From positions 1,798,001 through 1,862,000 of the forward strand of contig NZ_BBZB01000001.1 of assembly GCF_001269985.1 (NCBI RefSeq): DNA of 64,000 nt, read 5' to 3'. Under the pieces are notes generated by a model. The model saw only the letters and a list, made by a program, of their open reading frames with translations, made no database searches and had not been told where the DNA came from. Source of the stretch: Pseudoalteromonas sp. '520P1 No. 423' (GTDB taxonomy: Bacteria; Pseudomonadota; Gammaproteobacteria; Enterobacterales; Alteromonadaceae). The translations under genes were made by a program, and so were the position numbers. Shown here piece by piece: positions 46,719 through 59,500 of this stretch; position 1 is the stretch's first letter, and each line of letters begins with the position of its first letter.

Positions 46719-48896
46719 ATGTGCAGGATTGATGCGCCTTTTGGCAATATCACCTTTGATGAAAAAAACGACCCCAAAGAACGTTTTGTACAAGCTCTAG
46801 ATGAGTTTGAAGTACAAGGTAACTTACGAACATTACTAATTAAACACTTTTCTGATAATTGGCAGAATGTATTCAGAGGCGTTTCTGAGCTTGAAGAGGC
46901 TTTCAGAAATACTAAGCAGCATGACTCTGAATCTGAGAAATGTATTGCTTTCTTACTATCTAAAAAGTCGACATTAGAACATTGTTATATTTGTTATTTA
47001 AGTGGAACACCATTTCTTGAAAATGAGTTACTTGATTTTATAGATGATGTAAAAAAGACTTATTTCCATGACTCTCCATTCGAGTTTTATAACAACGGAA
47101 TGGATAAAGTTACAGGTAATTATTCTTTATTTGTCTCATGGTTATATGGTAAAGATTTTTGTTTTTCAAAAGAGTTCTTTAACGATAAAAAATTAGCTCT
47201 GTTAGGTTTTCGTGAAAGGGCCTACGTTTTCTGGGATTACTTTCACTCTATTGCCTATCAATTTAGAAGTTTAGATGAAACTAGATTATTAAAAGAATTT
47301 ATATCAATAGCTTCTTTAAATTTTACCTATGGCCCCGCAACTAAAGACTCATTAGATATAATGCGAGGTTTGGACTTCCTTAAAGCATGGATAAAGTTTG
47401 ATTCGCAGGCTGGTAGGTTTTCCTATAATTGGATTGACTTTGCATATGACGGCAATTCACCCTGGGAAAGAATTGAAAGATTAAAATGTGACGAACAATC
47501 TGATTGTGAAGAAACCTCTAAATTGTTAAAAAGATGGTTAGAAGACACAAAATTAGAGTTTAAAAAACTTATATACTTAAGCGCCAATCTAAACCTTGCT
47601 TCTGATGAAGTTAAGGAGCAGTGGGCTAGTGGTTTAGATAGTTATTTTACTTCTTACACTCATACATATATCTATAGTGACTATGATTATAGTCAGCTAA
47701 CAAATGATGATTTAAACATACGCCTAAGTAATGCTCATCACAAACTTTGTTCAGAATTAACTTCCTTACAGGTATCAACATGGATTAAATATTCAGTTGA
47801 TTATGATTTTCAGCGAGTCATTGACTCAAAGAAAACTAGACCAGATTTGCTGAATAGTGCTGAAAAATGGGTTTGTAAAGAATACTTTGTTGCTTGGAAA
47901 AAAATGTTCTTAGAAAGCCTTAATGATTTGGTAATTGAAAATCAGTTATGTATTTTATCTTCTTGTTCACCTTTTAAACGAGGTCAATCTGAGGTTTTTT
48001 ATTCTGAGTTTTCTATATGGTGGAATGAACTTTTTACTGACTTAATTGACTCCCGTGACTTTCCAAAAAGCTTGATTCCTAATTGGACAGTTGTCGCTGT
48101 TGATCGTTTTAAACATGAAGATGTGCTTCCTTATATTGATAAAAGTATTGGGGTATTACGTGGTGAGTTGGTTAAAGAAGAATGTGATGAAAAAATAAAA
48201 ACATACCATCAAAAACTTGAGAGGTTACTTAACGCTCTTGACCAATCATCGTCTAAAAAAGCGTTACGCCATAGATTATTGTTGATGCGCTCATCTAAAG
48301 CCCCATTTTCTGATGAATCCATCTCAAAGCTAGGAAGTCCATTTGAGCGTGAAAACTTTTACAAATGGTACGATTCGCTTAAGCAACTTTCTGATACACA
48401 TTATGCTTACCAAACGAATGGTAATAGAGAAGTAACGCAAGATAACTATAAACAAGTTCAGAATGATTTTTATGTGAACTTTTCTCAAGAATTAGCTGAA
48501 TTTTGTCTCAGTCGCTTGCGCCTTCGTAAAGGTGAAAAAGCAAAAGAAGGCAAATATGATTCTAGCCAAGTAGTAGAGCAATCCTCAATTTGGAGACAAG
48601 GTTATTTAAAAGCCTTAACTGAGTTAGGTTTTGATCTAAATGGCAAGGTTCATAAAACAGTGAACTTCACTAAAAATTCAGACCCAAATGAAGATGTTCG
48701 ATCTATCGCAAGTGAATGCTACAAGGCAGTTCGTCGCCATGCTAAGCAAAACCCGTCAGTTCAAGATTTAAAACGGGGCATTATTGCTGCCGAGTGGTGG
48801 CTTTTATTATGTCAACGTCGAGAGTTACTAGGTCCAGAATCTGTTGATCATGAAGCAGCGCTCAAAACAAGGCGCAAATTAATGCGCAATCCCTAA
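46719..48896 (+). CDS. Large helical protein of unknown function upstream of viperin
   Basis: 725 aa from the ATG at 46719 (MCRIDAPFGNITF), which has GGAG six bases upstream; longer in-frame starts at 46707 and 46686 lack a site. No signal peptide, membrane segment or recognisable catalytic motif. The protein is Trp/Tyr-rich and predicted mostly helical; the C-terminus (SSIWRQGYLKALTELGFDL, RSIASECYKAVRRHAKQNP) may be helical-repeat-like. It precedes the viperin gene in the same direction with a structured 125-bp gap, so a functional link to viperin or a separate defence role is possible. I do not recognise a family. Confidence 0.7.
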   Translation: MCRIDAPFGNITFDEKNDPKERFVQALDEFEVQGNLRTLLIKHFSDNWQNVFRGVSELEEAFRNTKQHDSESEKCIAFLLSKKSTLEHCYICYLSGTPFLENELLDFIDDVKKTYFHDSPFEFYNNGMDKVTGNYSLFVSWLYGKDFCFSKEFFNDKKLALLGFRERAYVFWDYFHSIAYQFRSLDETRLLKEFISIASLNFTYGPATKDSLDIMRGLDFLKAWIKFDSQAGRFSYNWIDFAYDGNSPWERIERLKCDEQSDCEETSKLLKRWLEDTKLEFKKLIYLSANLNLASDEVKEQWASGLDSYFTSYTHTYIYSDYDYSQLTNDDLNIRLSNAHHKLCSELTSLQVSTWIKYSVDYDFQRVIDSKKTRPDLLNSAEKWVCKEYFVAWKKMFLESLNDLVIENQLCILSSCSPFKRGQSEVFYSEFSIWWNELFTDLIDSRDFPKSLIPNWTVVAVDRFKHEDVLPYIDKSIGVLRGELVKEECDEKIKTYHQKLERLLNALDQSSSKKALRHRLLLMRSSKAPFSDESISKLGSPFERENFYKWYDSLKQLSDTHYAYQTNGNREVTQDNYKQVQNDFYVNFSQELAEFCLSRLRLRKGEKAKEGKYDSSQVVEQSSIWRQGYLKALTELGFDLNGKVHKTVNFTKNSDPNEDVRSIASECYKAVRRHAKQNPSVQDLKRGIIAAEWWLLLCQRRELLGPESVDHEAALKTRRKLMRNP

Positions 48897-48930
48897 ACGA
48901 CCCAAAATTTAAATAATCCAATCTTGGTGT

Positions 48931-49014
48931 ACTGGAGCCCGATGCTCCTCCTCCGACGATCGTCGTCCGCCATGTTGAAACTTTACGGTCTGCACTTGCA
49001 GACCAGTCAAGGAG
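48931..49014 (+). promoter_or_regulatory. Structured leader of the viperin gene
   Basis: Three hairpins in a row: GGAGC/GCTCC (48934-48948), CGACGATCGTCG (48954-48965, palindrome) and GGTCTGCA/TGCAGACC (48987-49004, 8 bp perfect, 2-base centre). The ribosome site AAGGAG (49009-49014) comes directly after the last one, which could mask it. Confidence 0.55.
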
Positions 49015-49021
49015 TATACGT

Positions 49022-49981
49022 ATGTCTATACAAAACAACTACGTCGAAAATTCGACTTCTTCACTCATCAATAAATCAGATGAGCTAGTAATAAATTGGC
49101 ACATAACTGAAGCATGCAACTATAGCTGTGCTTACTGCTTTGCTAAGTGGGGAAAGCCAAATGAATTGCATCGTTCACTTGAGGCTATTGAAAAGCTTTT
49201 AGATAACTTAGCGGACTACTTCATTAGAGGTAGTTCACCACTGAAGCAAAAGCTGGGCTATAAAAGTGTCCGTCTTAATATTGCTGGCGGTGAGCCAATG
49301 ATGTTGGGCAGTACCTTTTCAATAGTTTTGATGTTAGCGAAACAGAAAGGTTTTAAAACCTCAATTATAACTAACGGCCACTACCTGCTAAATAGTAAAT
49401 TTGACCTTCCTAATAATGTATTGGATATGGTTGGGATTAGTTTTGATAGTCAAAACTATGGTGTTAGATGTCAAATAGGGAGAGTTGATAGAAAAGGGAA
49501 CTCATTAAGTTCTGATGATTTGATTTTTGCATTAGCAAAGTTATCAAATACACAGAAAGGTATTAAAACAAAAATTAATACTGTCGTGAATAAGCTTAAT
49601 TGGCAGGAGGATTTTTCTAGTTTAATATCAGAAATAAATCCTTATAAATGGAAAGCATTACAGGTCATGCCATATGGTGAAGACAACCTCCTTATTTCCA
49701 ATGAACAATTTAATAATTTCGTTGATAAGCATAGTAATGCAGGATTACCAATCTTTGCTGAATCTAATTTCGCTATGACTGAATCATATTTAATGATTGA
49801 TCCTAAAGGGTGTTTTTATCAAAACTCGTCAGGTGGCTCTGGTTATCAATACAGTGAGAGTATAAATAAAGTAGGTGCAGCAAAAGCATTAAAGCAAATT
49901 AGTTTTAACGAAGCAGTCTTTATTGCTCGTTACCTTCCTATTGAACCTGTTGTGTTTATTGGTGAAGGAGCTATGTTATGA
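49022..49981 (+). CDS. Prokaryotic viperin (radical SAM ddhNTP synthase)
   Basis: 319 aa. Radical SAM cluster C32-x3-C36-x2-C39 in NWHITEACNYSCAYCFA, which keeps the CNYxCxxCF form of viperins; then LNIAGGEPMM, ITNGHYLL, GISFDS, IKTKINTVVNKLNW and the VMPYGEDNLLISNEQF segment, matching the order of human viperin (FAGGEP, KINSVINRFN, and the GE(N/D) stretch before RFV). Viperins convert NTPs to 3'-deoxy-3',4'-didehydro-NTPs that stop phage RNA polymerases. The nucleotide preferred here cannot be told. Overlaps the next gene by 4 bp (ATGA). Confidence 0.88.
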   Translation: MSIQNNYVENSTSSLINKSDELVINWHITEACNYSCAYCFAKWGKPNELHRSLEAIEKLLDNLADYFIRGSSPLKQKLGYKSVRLNIAGGEPMMLGSTFSIVLMLAKQKGFKTSIITNGHYLLNSKFDLPNNVLDMVGISFDSQNYGVRCQIGRVDRKGNSLSSDDLIFALAKLSNTQKGIKTKINTVVNKLNWQEDFSSLISEINPYKWKALQVMPYGEDNLLISNEQFNNFVDKHSNAGLPIFAESNFAMTESYLMIDPKGCFYQNSSGGSGYQYSESINKVGAAKALKQISFNEAVFIARYLPIEPVVFIGEGAML

Positions 49982-50268
49982 AGAGTGAAACATGCTTTGA
50001 ACAAATGCTAGAGCAATACAGTGACTTTTCACAATATGAGTTGAATAAATATGACTTAGGGAAGCTTGCTTCTCAATCAGAATATGTCCAGAGAAAAATA
50101 TGTGAAAGCTGCACAGCGGGAGATGGAACGCCTAAACATACTTATGACACTAAACATGAAGCTGATACCCAAGCTGATATTATCTTTGAGGAGGATGGAA
50201 CTTACTTGAGAGTTTACAGGTGTGATAATGGTGGATGGCATTTAACGAAAAACACTTTTAAATTTTAA
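49978..50268 (+). CDS. Small Cys-containing protein coupled to viperin
   Basis: 96 aa, start overlapping the viperin stop (ATGA). It has CESC (about 43-46) and a C-terminal YRCDNGGWHLTK block; small phage and island proteins ending in C..G.WHLT are seen elsewhere and may bind zinc. A helper or regulator of viperin is possible. Between it and the transposon end (50269-50438) I see no gene. Confidence 0.65.
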   Translation: MKSETCFEQMLEQYSDFSQYELNKYDLGKLASQSEYVQRKICESCTAGDGTPKHTYDTKHEADTQADIIFEEDGTYLRVYRCDNGGWHLTKNTFKF

Positions 50269-50438
50269 TATCTGTTGGGAAAGATACTATTTAGGTCAAT
50301 TTAGGTGTATTTTGCCACATAAAACCGGCTAGATATAATGGTAAACATATGATTGTTATTACTGTTTTATATGCTTGGTTCGGTTTCCATCTTTAAGTGC
50401 TTATATCTACGTATTTACTATGCTTTAAATGGTCGAAG

Positions 50439-50516
50439 TTTCCAACTTTAATTGTTTTTACGTTTTTTGTAAGTTATTGAATATATAGGTGGTAAATGAG
50501 TTAATTGTTTCCAACT
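50439..50516 (-). repeat. TnsB-type binding motifs at the gcvP-distal end
   Basis: TTTCCAACT (complement of AGTTGGAAA) at 50439-50447 and 50508-50516, 69 bp apart and in inverted orientation to the motifs at the other end, as expected for the L end of a Tn7-like element. Confidence 0.78.
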
Positions 50517-50570
50517 ATAAATGTTGCGATCAGTTGTGCCTGAATATTTAAAATTCAGACAATGTATTAA

Positions 50571-50603
50571 AAAATAGACAAACTGCGGTTTGTCTATTTT
50601 TTT
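50571..50603 (+). terminator. Original gcvP terminator, displaced by the transposon
   Basis: Perfect 13-bp arms AAAATAGACAAAC/GTTTGTCTATTTT with loop TGCG and T-tract. Removing the transposon and one GTTGT copy would place it about 50 bp after the gcvP stop. Confidence 0.88.
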
Positions 50604-50718
50604 GCTTGAAGAAATACATTTATTTTTAACTGATGTCGATATTGAAATGTAGATGACTCTTCAGCTCAAAATTAATTGACTCGAAAAAGTTATAATTTAA
50701 TTGATATTGAATTCACAA

Positions 50719-50848
50719 CTACCATTCAAACCTTTCATTTCTATCAATGTCATGCTCTACTTCTCTTTCGTATTCACTAGCAATATATGCTTCCCATTGA
50801 ACTTTTTTAGCAATACCCCATGCTGATATTTCTTCGTTAGTTGAATCT
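50719..50848 (-). pseudogene. Orphan 3' end of a gene cut by IS copy 2
   Basis: Reading leftwards from the IS end, an open frame of 42 codons (DSTNEEISAWGIAKKV...DIDRNERFEW) ends in TAG at 50719-50721. The sequence on the other IS side does not continue it. Likely the C-terminus of an unknown protein whose front part was deleted. Confidence 0.55.
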
Positions 50849-50856
50849 TGTAGTGG

Positions 50857-52040
<1,184 letters not shown>

Positions 52041-52204
52041 ATGTCACCTAAATTGGTTATGAAATAATCATAACATTTCTTATTAGGTGGCCAAAACTAC
52101 TGTACCACTACACTCATGAGAGCAAATAAGAGACGAACATGTGAGAAACAATATATTGATTCAATTCTCAATACCATACATTCGTCTTAACTCGGAATCT
52201 AAGC

Positions 52205-52942
52205 TTAGACAGCCCCTTTTAATAATATTGGATTTTCCACTTTAAGCTTTGCCGCATACGAAGAGGTTAATACATGAAACCTTTCCATCAAACCCTTCAT
52301 TATTTTCGATTGTTCACGGGCTTGTTTTTTCCAATTTTCTTTTGCAACCTTGTCAGAGCAATCTATTTGATTTTCAACACTTATTAAGAAGTCTTTTAGT
52401 GGTAATTCTAAATTTTCTAAACTTTCAATAAGGTCTGGAAAGTAGAAAAGTGAAATAGATTTAGCATTTTGAAGATTGGCTGATATTTCAAGAAAACTCT
52501 CTCTTAGCGCTTTTCCATCTTCCTCCGTAACAGCTAAATACCTGTTATGCTCTGATGCCCAGTTGCATGCAAAAATCACAGAGTTCATTACTTCTAGAAG
52601 CTTTTCTCTTTTCTCGTTAATAAAGTCATGACTGTAATTCCTATTTGCTTTTTCTTCTTCCAATTTTCTATTTTCTTCAATAGTTTTAGTTAGCATTTTA
52701 CCTTGTGAGCGTATTGTGAAAATTGATACGATCTGTGCTGAGATAAAAACGATAATAGCAGCTATAACTGCTCCCCAAAACTTTGAATCATCGGTTAAAT
52801 TGAACCATTTGTCTTTTTCATCGGGGCCTTCAACCACTGGTTGAATAACCCCTGTTTTTTCACCTACTGTAGAGGTGGATGAAATCGCATCTATTGGTAA
52901 AACAATAATTAATAAAATAAAAACTATGAAAATATTTTTCAA
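52205..52942 (-). CDS. Secreted/membrane coiled-coil protein of unknown function
   Basis: 245 aa. An N-terminal signal-like segment (NIFIVFILLIIVLPIDAIS), a short periplasmic part, a membrane segment (FWGAVIAAIIVFISAQIVSI, about 55-75), then a coiled coil (TIEENRKLEEEKANRN) and a helical cytoplasmic domain. No family recognised. The start is supported by its signal peptide; it stands alone downstream of the giant-protein operon. Confidence 0.65.
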   Translation of the reverse strand: MKNIFIVFILLIIVLPIDAISSTSTVGEKTGVIQPVVEGPDEKDKWFNLTDDSKFWGAVIAAIIVFISAQIVSIFTIRSQGKMLTKTIEENRKLEEEKANRNYSHDFINEKREKLLEVMNSVIFACNWASEHNRYLAVTEEDGKALRESFLEISANLQNAKSISLFYFPDLIESLENLELPLKDFLISVENQIDCSDKVAKENWKKQAREQSKIMKGLMERFHVLTSSYAAKLKVENPILLKGAV

Positions 52943-53513
52943 ATCAGAACCCCTTCGTTCTATCTAACTTAACAATTTTATAAAGGAAAATATGATATTA
53001 ACTGGTATTAATTGTCTCTTCTAATTTTTGTTTGGTTTTAAAATCCTTATTCTCAACAGAGAAGGTTTTATACTGCGAACTTCTATGGCTTCACTAGGGC
53101 GTTTGTAATTGATAACAAATTGATCTTCCCCCGATTTTGTAGATTACTTCTTCTACACTGGAAATTAATCATTAATGGAGTTTTTCTCATTTCTACGAAA
53201 TGAGGTATACCGACGCTTGTGCGTCGAATTAACCAGCTTGTAATGATAAATGGTAATTGGCTGCTCTTTGAGATTTAATCATTGCTTTTCTAAGTTATTG
53301 TAAGAGTAAAATTAAAAAAATAGTCTATATGACTTCAAGTTAGTAGCTCTAGTTAGGGGTATCTAAACATGAATACTAAGAACTGAATAAATTATAACTC
53401 CACGTCTATTAGATGTAGTTTGTGTACATTTTTATGTTGATAAATTTAAGCAAGTATTTCTAATCAATCAATTACTCCATTTAAGTGAAATGTAATTGGC
53501 CTTGTCATTTATG

Positions 53514-53551
53514 ACCTGTTTAGTTGTATTATTTAATTCAACTAAACAGGT
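53514..53551 (-). terminator. Hairpin after the giant gene
   Basis: Perfect 13-bp arms ACCTGTTTAGTTG/CAACTAAACAGGT, 32 bp after the stop at 53584 in the direction of transcription. There is no clear U-tract, so termination is only likely. The rest of 52943-53583 is AT-rich with no gene that I can see. Confidence 0.55.
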
Positions 53552-53583
53552 TTCTAATTTAAATATATCTTTATAGTTTTATT

Positions 53584-56500
53584 TTAATTTCCTTTTCGAT
53601 AAATAGTATCAACATGAATAATTGGCTGGTTACTTTCTGCATCGTCATTCTCTATTGAAACGGTAAGTGTCAAAGCTTCATTTCCATTTTGATAACCTTC
53701 ATATATAGCATCCACACCTTTAAATTCATTGATGTTTTTCTCAATCTCTATCTGTGTTATTGGGATAAGAGGCCGAGGCGGTTTATGGTTTAGATTGCCC
53801 GAACCAGGATTTAAATGATATTTCACTGTGACTTTACGCCGATACTTACCTGGTACTTTGTTAATAACGTTGTCATCAAAGGTTTGATCTCGATCTATTG
53901 CTAAGGGGTAACGAGAATATTCCAGCAAAGGTATCACTCTGGTTGCTGTTGATATTTTTTGGGTTGTGTAATGGAAGTTTTCGTTTTCTACCCCTGTTTC
54001 GTTTCTAATAACATAAACAGAGGGAAGAACAGACTGGATGCACCGGCTGTCGGACGCCAGTATATTTGGTCCGTTAAAAGTCATGTTTTCTATATTCACG
54101 TGACCGTCAGGGGTTGTGAACAGTTTAAGTGCATTATCAGGATTTGGGGGTGAAACCTCCACACTCTTCCACTTATTATCTTGTTTGACTAACCAGAACG
54201 TATAGGTGTGATTTTTAGAAGAGTTTCCAAATACAAGGGGAGCCTTTTCTGAAGGAATGGCCGAGGTTAGATCTTGAATAAACTCAGGTATTCTAATTTT
54301 TTCTCTTGAAGCTATCAGGCTAGCATAGTGTGCAACAAATGCTGAAAATGTTGATTGTTCCTGATCTTCAAAAAAATATTGATTAACTGTTTCTGTTGTT
54401 AATTTGATAATAACTTTGTCGCCTTCGACGTAGTAGTCATTCGAAGAGCCCTCTAAAGCTTTGCTAATTGCATTCGAGTTGTTTATTTTAAGTTTGTATT
54501 TCCACTCTCCGACATTGTCCCCCCATGTTTTAAGCTTTTTATTGTAATCAAAGTCATGTGAAATTAAGGGCTTAGGTGGAAACTTCTTTGTAATGGAAGG
54601 GAAAAGATCTACTTGAAGTTTGTCGTCGTCACCTAGTAAAGAATAAGGCTTAATGAGCTGAATCCACTTTGAACTTTCAAGTTCAGAAGATGAGTCAATA
54701 TCCGACTCAATATGAGTAACCTGAGGTGTAAATGAGAAACTATGGTGACTACCGTCATCAGTTTCGTCATTGTTAGATGTTTTATCAAATAATATATCGA
54801 GATCGCCATTATTACGACTATCTATTTTTGAACAGGTTACATCATAGCTTTTTACGGGGTCCTTTACGGATACTGTAAGCCTATACTTTTGTAGATCAAC
54901 GGGTGTGTTGATTTTATAAGAAACTATGCCGTCAACATAGTAGTAACTGAGTAATGATTTTGCCAAGGTTTCATCAAATAACTTGCTCGCTTTTAATGTT
55001 TTTGAACTTAGCAGTTCAACCTTACGACTTAAAAACCCTTGATGTTTTGAAAGCTCTTTCTTAGCTTGAATTAATTCGTTTAACGTGGATGTATTATCTG
55101 AATCTTCTGAATAGTCAAAAAAACTTGCTATGTTATTATCAGATAGCAAGTCTTCAATATAGTTAAACACACTTCTAAGTGAAGTATCCAGATCAATGTC
55201 TGTATATTTGGTATTGTTATACTCTCCGGACCAAAGCGTATTGCTTATAGGAGTCGCCGCCGATCGAGAATAGGGTTCTTTACTTTCAAATAAGTTATCC
55301 ATTGGTGCAGTTTTAATCGCATATATCAACTTGCGTTCTTTACCATCACTACCAATGCCTACTGTTAATTCATCTGATTTGGTTATGGTGTCAACCAATT
55401 TAGCAAAGCCTGTAAGGCTGTCCTCTTTGTTAGATGCCGAGTCGAATACTAACGGTGTTTTAACTGACCGTATTGTTCGGGAATCGATAATTGAATTTGA
55501 AGTGGCGATAACAAACAGCTCTTCCTCGACTTTTCTAATAATCTCGATGTCGGCGTTAATGGTTGATGCGAACCGGTCTAGTGTAATAATGTAAGGTATC
55601 GAAATAGATGCTTCTACGGCAATGTTATTTTCCTCGTAAAGGTTCATCAAAAGGTCTTTTATCGAGTTTTTGATTGCATCTGATATGTGAGTACGTTCAC
55701 TCGCGTCTGTATTTATCAGCATATGACAATTTTCATCATGAAGCTGAGAGATAATTGTTAATAATTGGGACTGTATTTGTTCCTTACCATTGCTGTTTTG
55801 GTACTTTCTATAAGCTTCTCTATCAACTTCGATAATTGCATTGAATTTAATTGAGGAAGATGTAACTGAATTTAATTCGTTTGATATTGAAGGGGTAATT
55901 TTAATCATAGGCCATGCACTCATGGGGATTAATTTATCAAAATATTTATGAGTGTGCTCTACAGTGGTTCCAATGTTATCAATAGTCCTATGGCCATATA
56001 TATCCCTTAAACCAAATTTGAAAACGTAGGTTTTACCCACGCAGGCATATCGTTCAACGGCTGTAAGCTGGTCGCTAAGAGGTGTTACGTGCTTATAATA
56101 AAGCAGTCTTTTGCTTAAACTATTTACGTCCAGCTTTTCTTGCTTTTTAGACGGATCTAGTGCTCGGTCAGATTCTGAATTAATGCTTTGGGGCATTATA
56201 GGTAGTACTTTCTCCTTACTAATCATGGTTTCATCTTCAGATGAAATGCCGTATTCAAGTGGTAAAAATAACTTATGATGTTCCGCATCATCTGTATCAG
56301 GCAGTGTTCTGCCTATCTCGAACCCAACACAATGCGAAGGTATGATGGAGTGGTAATCAAGTAATTCTCGATATTCTTCATTGGAAGCATGTTTGATAAA
56401 AATATCAATGAGCTTGAGTTGTTGATTGTTGTTTTTTACTTTTAAGTAGTTAATGTAAGAAGGTATATTGTCTGGTGTAAAACTGACGGAGCAGGTGATA

Positions 56501-59500
56501 TGTATATCTGACCATTTTTCAGAAGTCGCAAGCGCTTCACCGGAGTGCTGCGGTAGCAAGTAGAAGCCGCCATTGTTCGTCGTTAAAGCCTGCCTAAGGA
56601 GCTCTATAAATCGCTGTTTGTCACCATATGTTGAAGCGATATATTTCTTGCTTTCATGGTTTTCTGAAAGCATGGCATTTTGACTGATAATGATTGGTGG
56701 GGATGTAACTTTGCTAAGATTGGTTTTTACAATTGTTAGTTCACCCAAATCATGAAGAGTAATTCCGCCTTGTTCATCTTTTTCAGCGCGAAACATGCTC
56801 AGATCACAACCTTGAACAAGCATGGACTGCTGTATAAGGTTAATTAATGTGAGCTCATCAATCTTAACGTTTTGTATTTCAATGATATCTCTACCATCAA
56901 CCTGTCGAACTCTTGCAATCACGTCAATATTTGCAACTGGTGTAAAATCTACCTCATCGCTACTTTTTCCAGAAAGTTTGAATGTATAACTTTTGGTTTC
57001 CTGTGTAGATCTTAATTGTTCAGGGAATTTGAGAAATACCACACTGTCTTCAACAATGGACTCTTTTATTGTGGAATTAATAAGGCCATAGGATGCGGGA
57101 ATGAGCTTGTAAGGATTTGAAATGATTTTGTCTAGGTTGAAGGTCTTTTTAATATCAGAAAGGTTCACGGATACGTTTTTTCTTGCATTGTCCATAAATT
57201 CAAGCAGATCGTTATTGTCTTCAAATAGGTCTGCTCTCAAGTTTATGCAGTCACGATCGTCGCCAAACTTATTATTGCCAAATTCCACCTTAACGTCTTC
57301 TATTTGGCTTAAAGGTGACTTTGGTATAATTATATCTGACGTTTGTTTCAGGTACTCCCAGTAGGGTGTAGTTATATCTTGGCTGTCTTCCTCTCGTTTA
57401 GGTAAGCGTAGACCGTTGCTATAGAAGTAGTTGATCTGGCCTACAACGTCTTCAAGAACATCATTAGGATTGACTAACCCGTCGTTTGGGGCTGCTATAT
57501 CGCCAGCTTTGAATTTAAAGTGATATTGACCGTCATTCGAAATATACTTCACTGAAACAGAAGAGGCGTCTGGTTTACTATCATGATCGTAGCTATCAAT
57601 AAAACGATTGAAGCAGGCCTCTAACACCAATAAGCCGAATAGCTCAAAATATTCATTGATGATGTACTCATATCGCAATTCTATGTCGGACTCATCGAGT
57701 AATGCACTTTCTTCATTTTGACGAGCAATAAACTGCGTTTTGTAGCCGTTGAAGAACTTGTCTATTTTATTAATATCGCCTTCCGTATAACCACCCAGTT
57801 TATCTATTGATTTAACAATAGAGGTATTACCTTGGTTATCTTTGAAAAGGTTTTCCAAACTTATGTCAAACCCACTATCAAAGTGCTTTTCGACACCATC
57901 TTTGGTTTTTACTTTGAGCTTATGACCAATTGGGGCGACAAGTGGCCTGAAAGGGCATTGTTCTGGTGTGGTTTCACAGCTATTTTGGATGGAAACAAAT
58001 TTCTCAAATTCGTTTTCATCAAACCCAAATATATCTCTAAAATGCTTAAAATCATCTTCATCAAATGTGATTTTATCAAGGTCGTACCCAGAATAAATGG
58101 TAGGAACATAACTTGAAAAATCGAGCTTGTGACTGGGGTTATCTTCTCTGTCTTCCGACAATATTGAGCGTAACTGCTCAATGCTACTTACCGGGTTTTC
58201 CCCATTTATCAGTGCTTTAAATATAGGGTCAATAATTGATTTTTTAAGAATGTTGTTTTTGTTGATGCTAGTTTTATTGTCTTCTGCATCAAAACCAAAA
58301 AAGTTTATTGCAAAGTTATGAACTAAGACAGCGTTCCCGTTACTTTCTTTTGTCACAGAAGGTATATAGATAACAGGTATTTCTTCTAGATTTACAGGGA
58401 CGGATACAGGGGAAGACTCTAACAACGGAAATAACTTGTTTGAACCACTTCCGCCCAGAGTCCACTGAAATCTCACCGTAGTACTGAAAGAGAAAGTGAT
58501 CCTAATGCATATTTTTTTTCTAAATATTTTGAAGCAAGAAATGGTAACGCGAATTCTTACCCCAACATTCCCTTCAATGTATAGGGGAGCTGGCATGAGT
58601 CTAGAGTTTATGTAAGCGAGTAGTAGACCTATCTCTACTTGTAAAAACGCATGCAGTGAGGCTTTAACTATTTTAAAATCGACGTAACCAATAATTTCAG
58701 CAATTGCGCCAATTCGTCCACGCAGGGCGAAATGATCAGGGAAGAATTTATCTAGACCACTTTCATCGTTTTCAAATGCGAAAGCACCTTCAAGTACGCC
58801 ATAAACACTAATTGATGCACCCGCATAGAGTGGGCCCTTTCGAAAATACTTGCCTAAACCTATTCGAATTGCACAGCCCACTTGAACAATGGATGTTCCT
58901 TCAACCTCATCCTCATACGACGAAAATATTGAGTGGTCAACAGACTTTAAACTGGCAATGTAAAAGCCTGCCCACCCGACGAAAGGTATCAGTTGTAGCT
59001 GGCAAGAGCGTTGCCAATCCAGGTTGTTTTTTGGAAACCCAACATCCAACTTCCAATCACCATTGGTGTATATATCCAGCCCAAGATTTGGGAAAGTTAC
59101 AGATAAAGCCCCGAACTCTTGATAGCGTACGGCATCTGGTAATTGAATCTCCGTTGACCATAACCCCAGATTTTCGGAGAGTTTTTTGTATAATATGTCA
59201 ACGCCTAACCCTTTGGTTGCAGGATTCTCACCGTTGATACCGATATATATACCGTAGAGTACAGGGTCATTGAAAATAAATCGAAGGTCGACAGTTTTTT
59301 CCCACGCACTACCGAACAAACCAAAGAGTGATTCCGTAGCAACAAGCCAGTTCCTTTCCGGTCGATAATGGAAATCATTCGGTGTTAGTGAGCAAGCAGG
59401 CCTATTTTGTAAATCAATCTTGAATGGCTTTCTAGCTGCTTCGAGCATTGTTCTAGTAGTGGAACCTTCATCACCAGAAGGAGGCCCCATTCTCTGGCCT

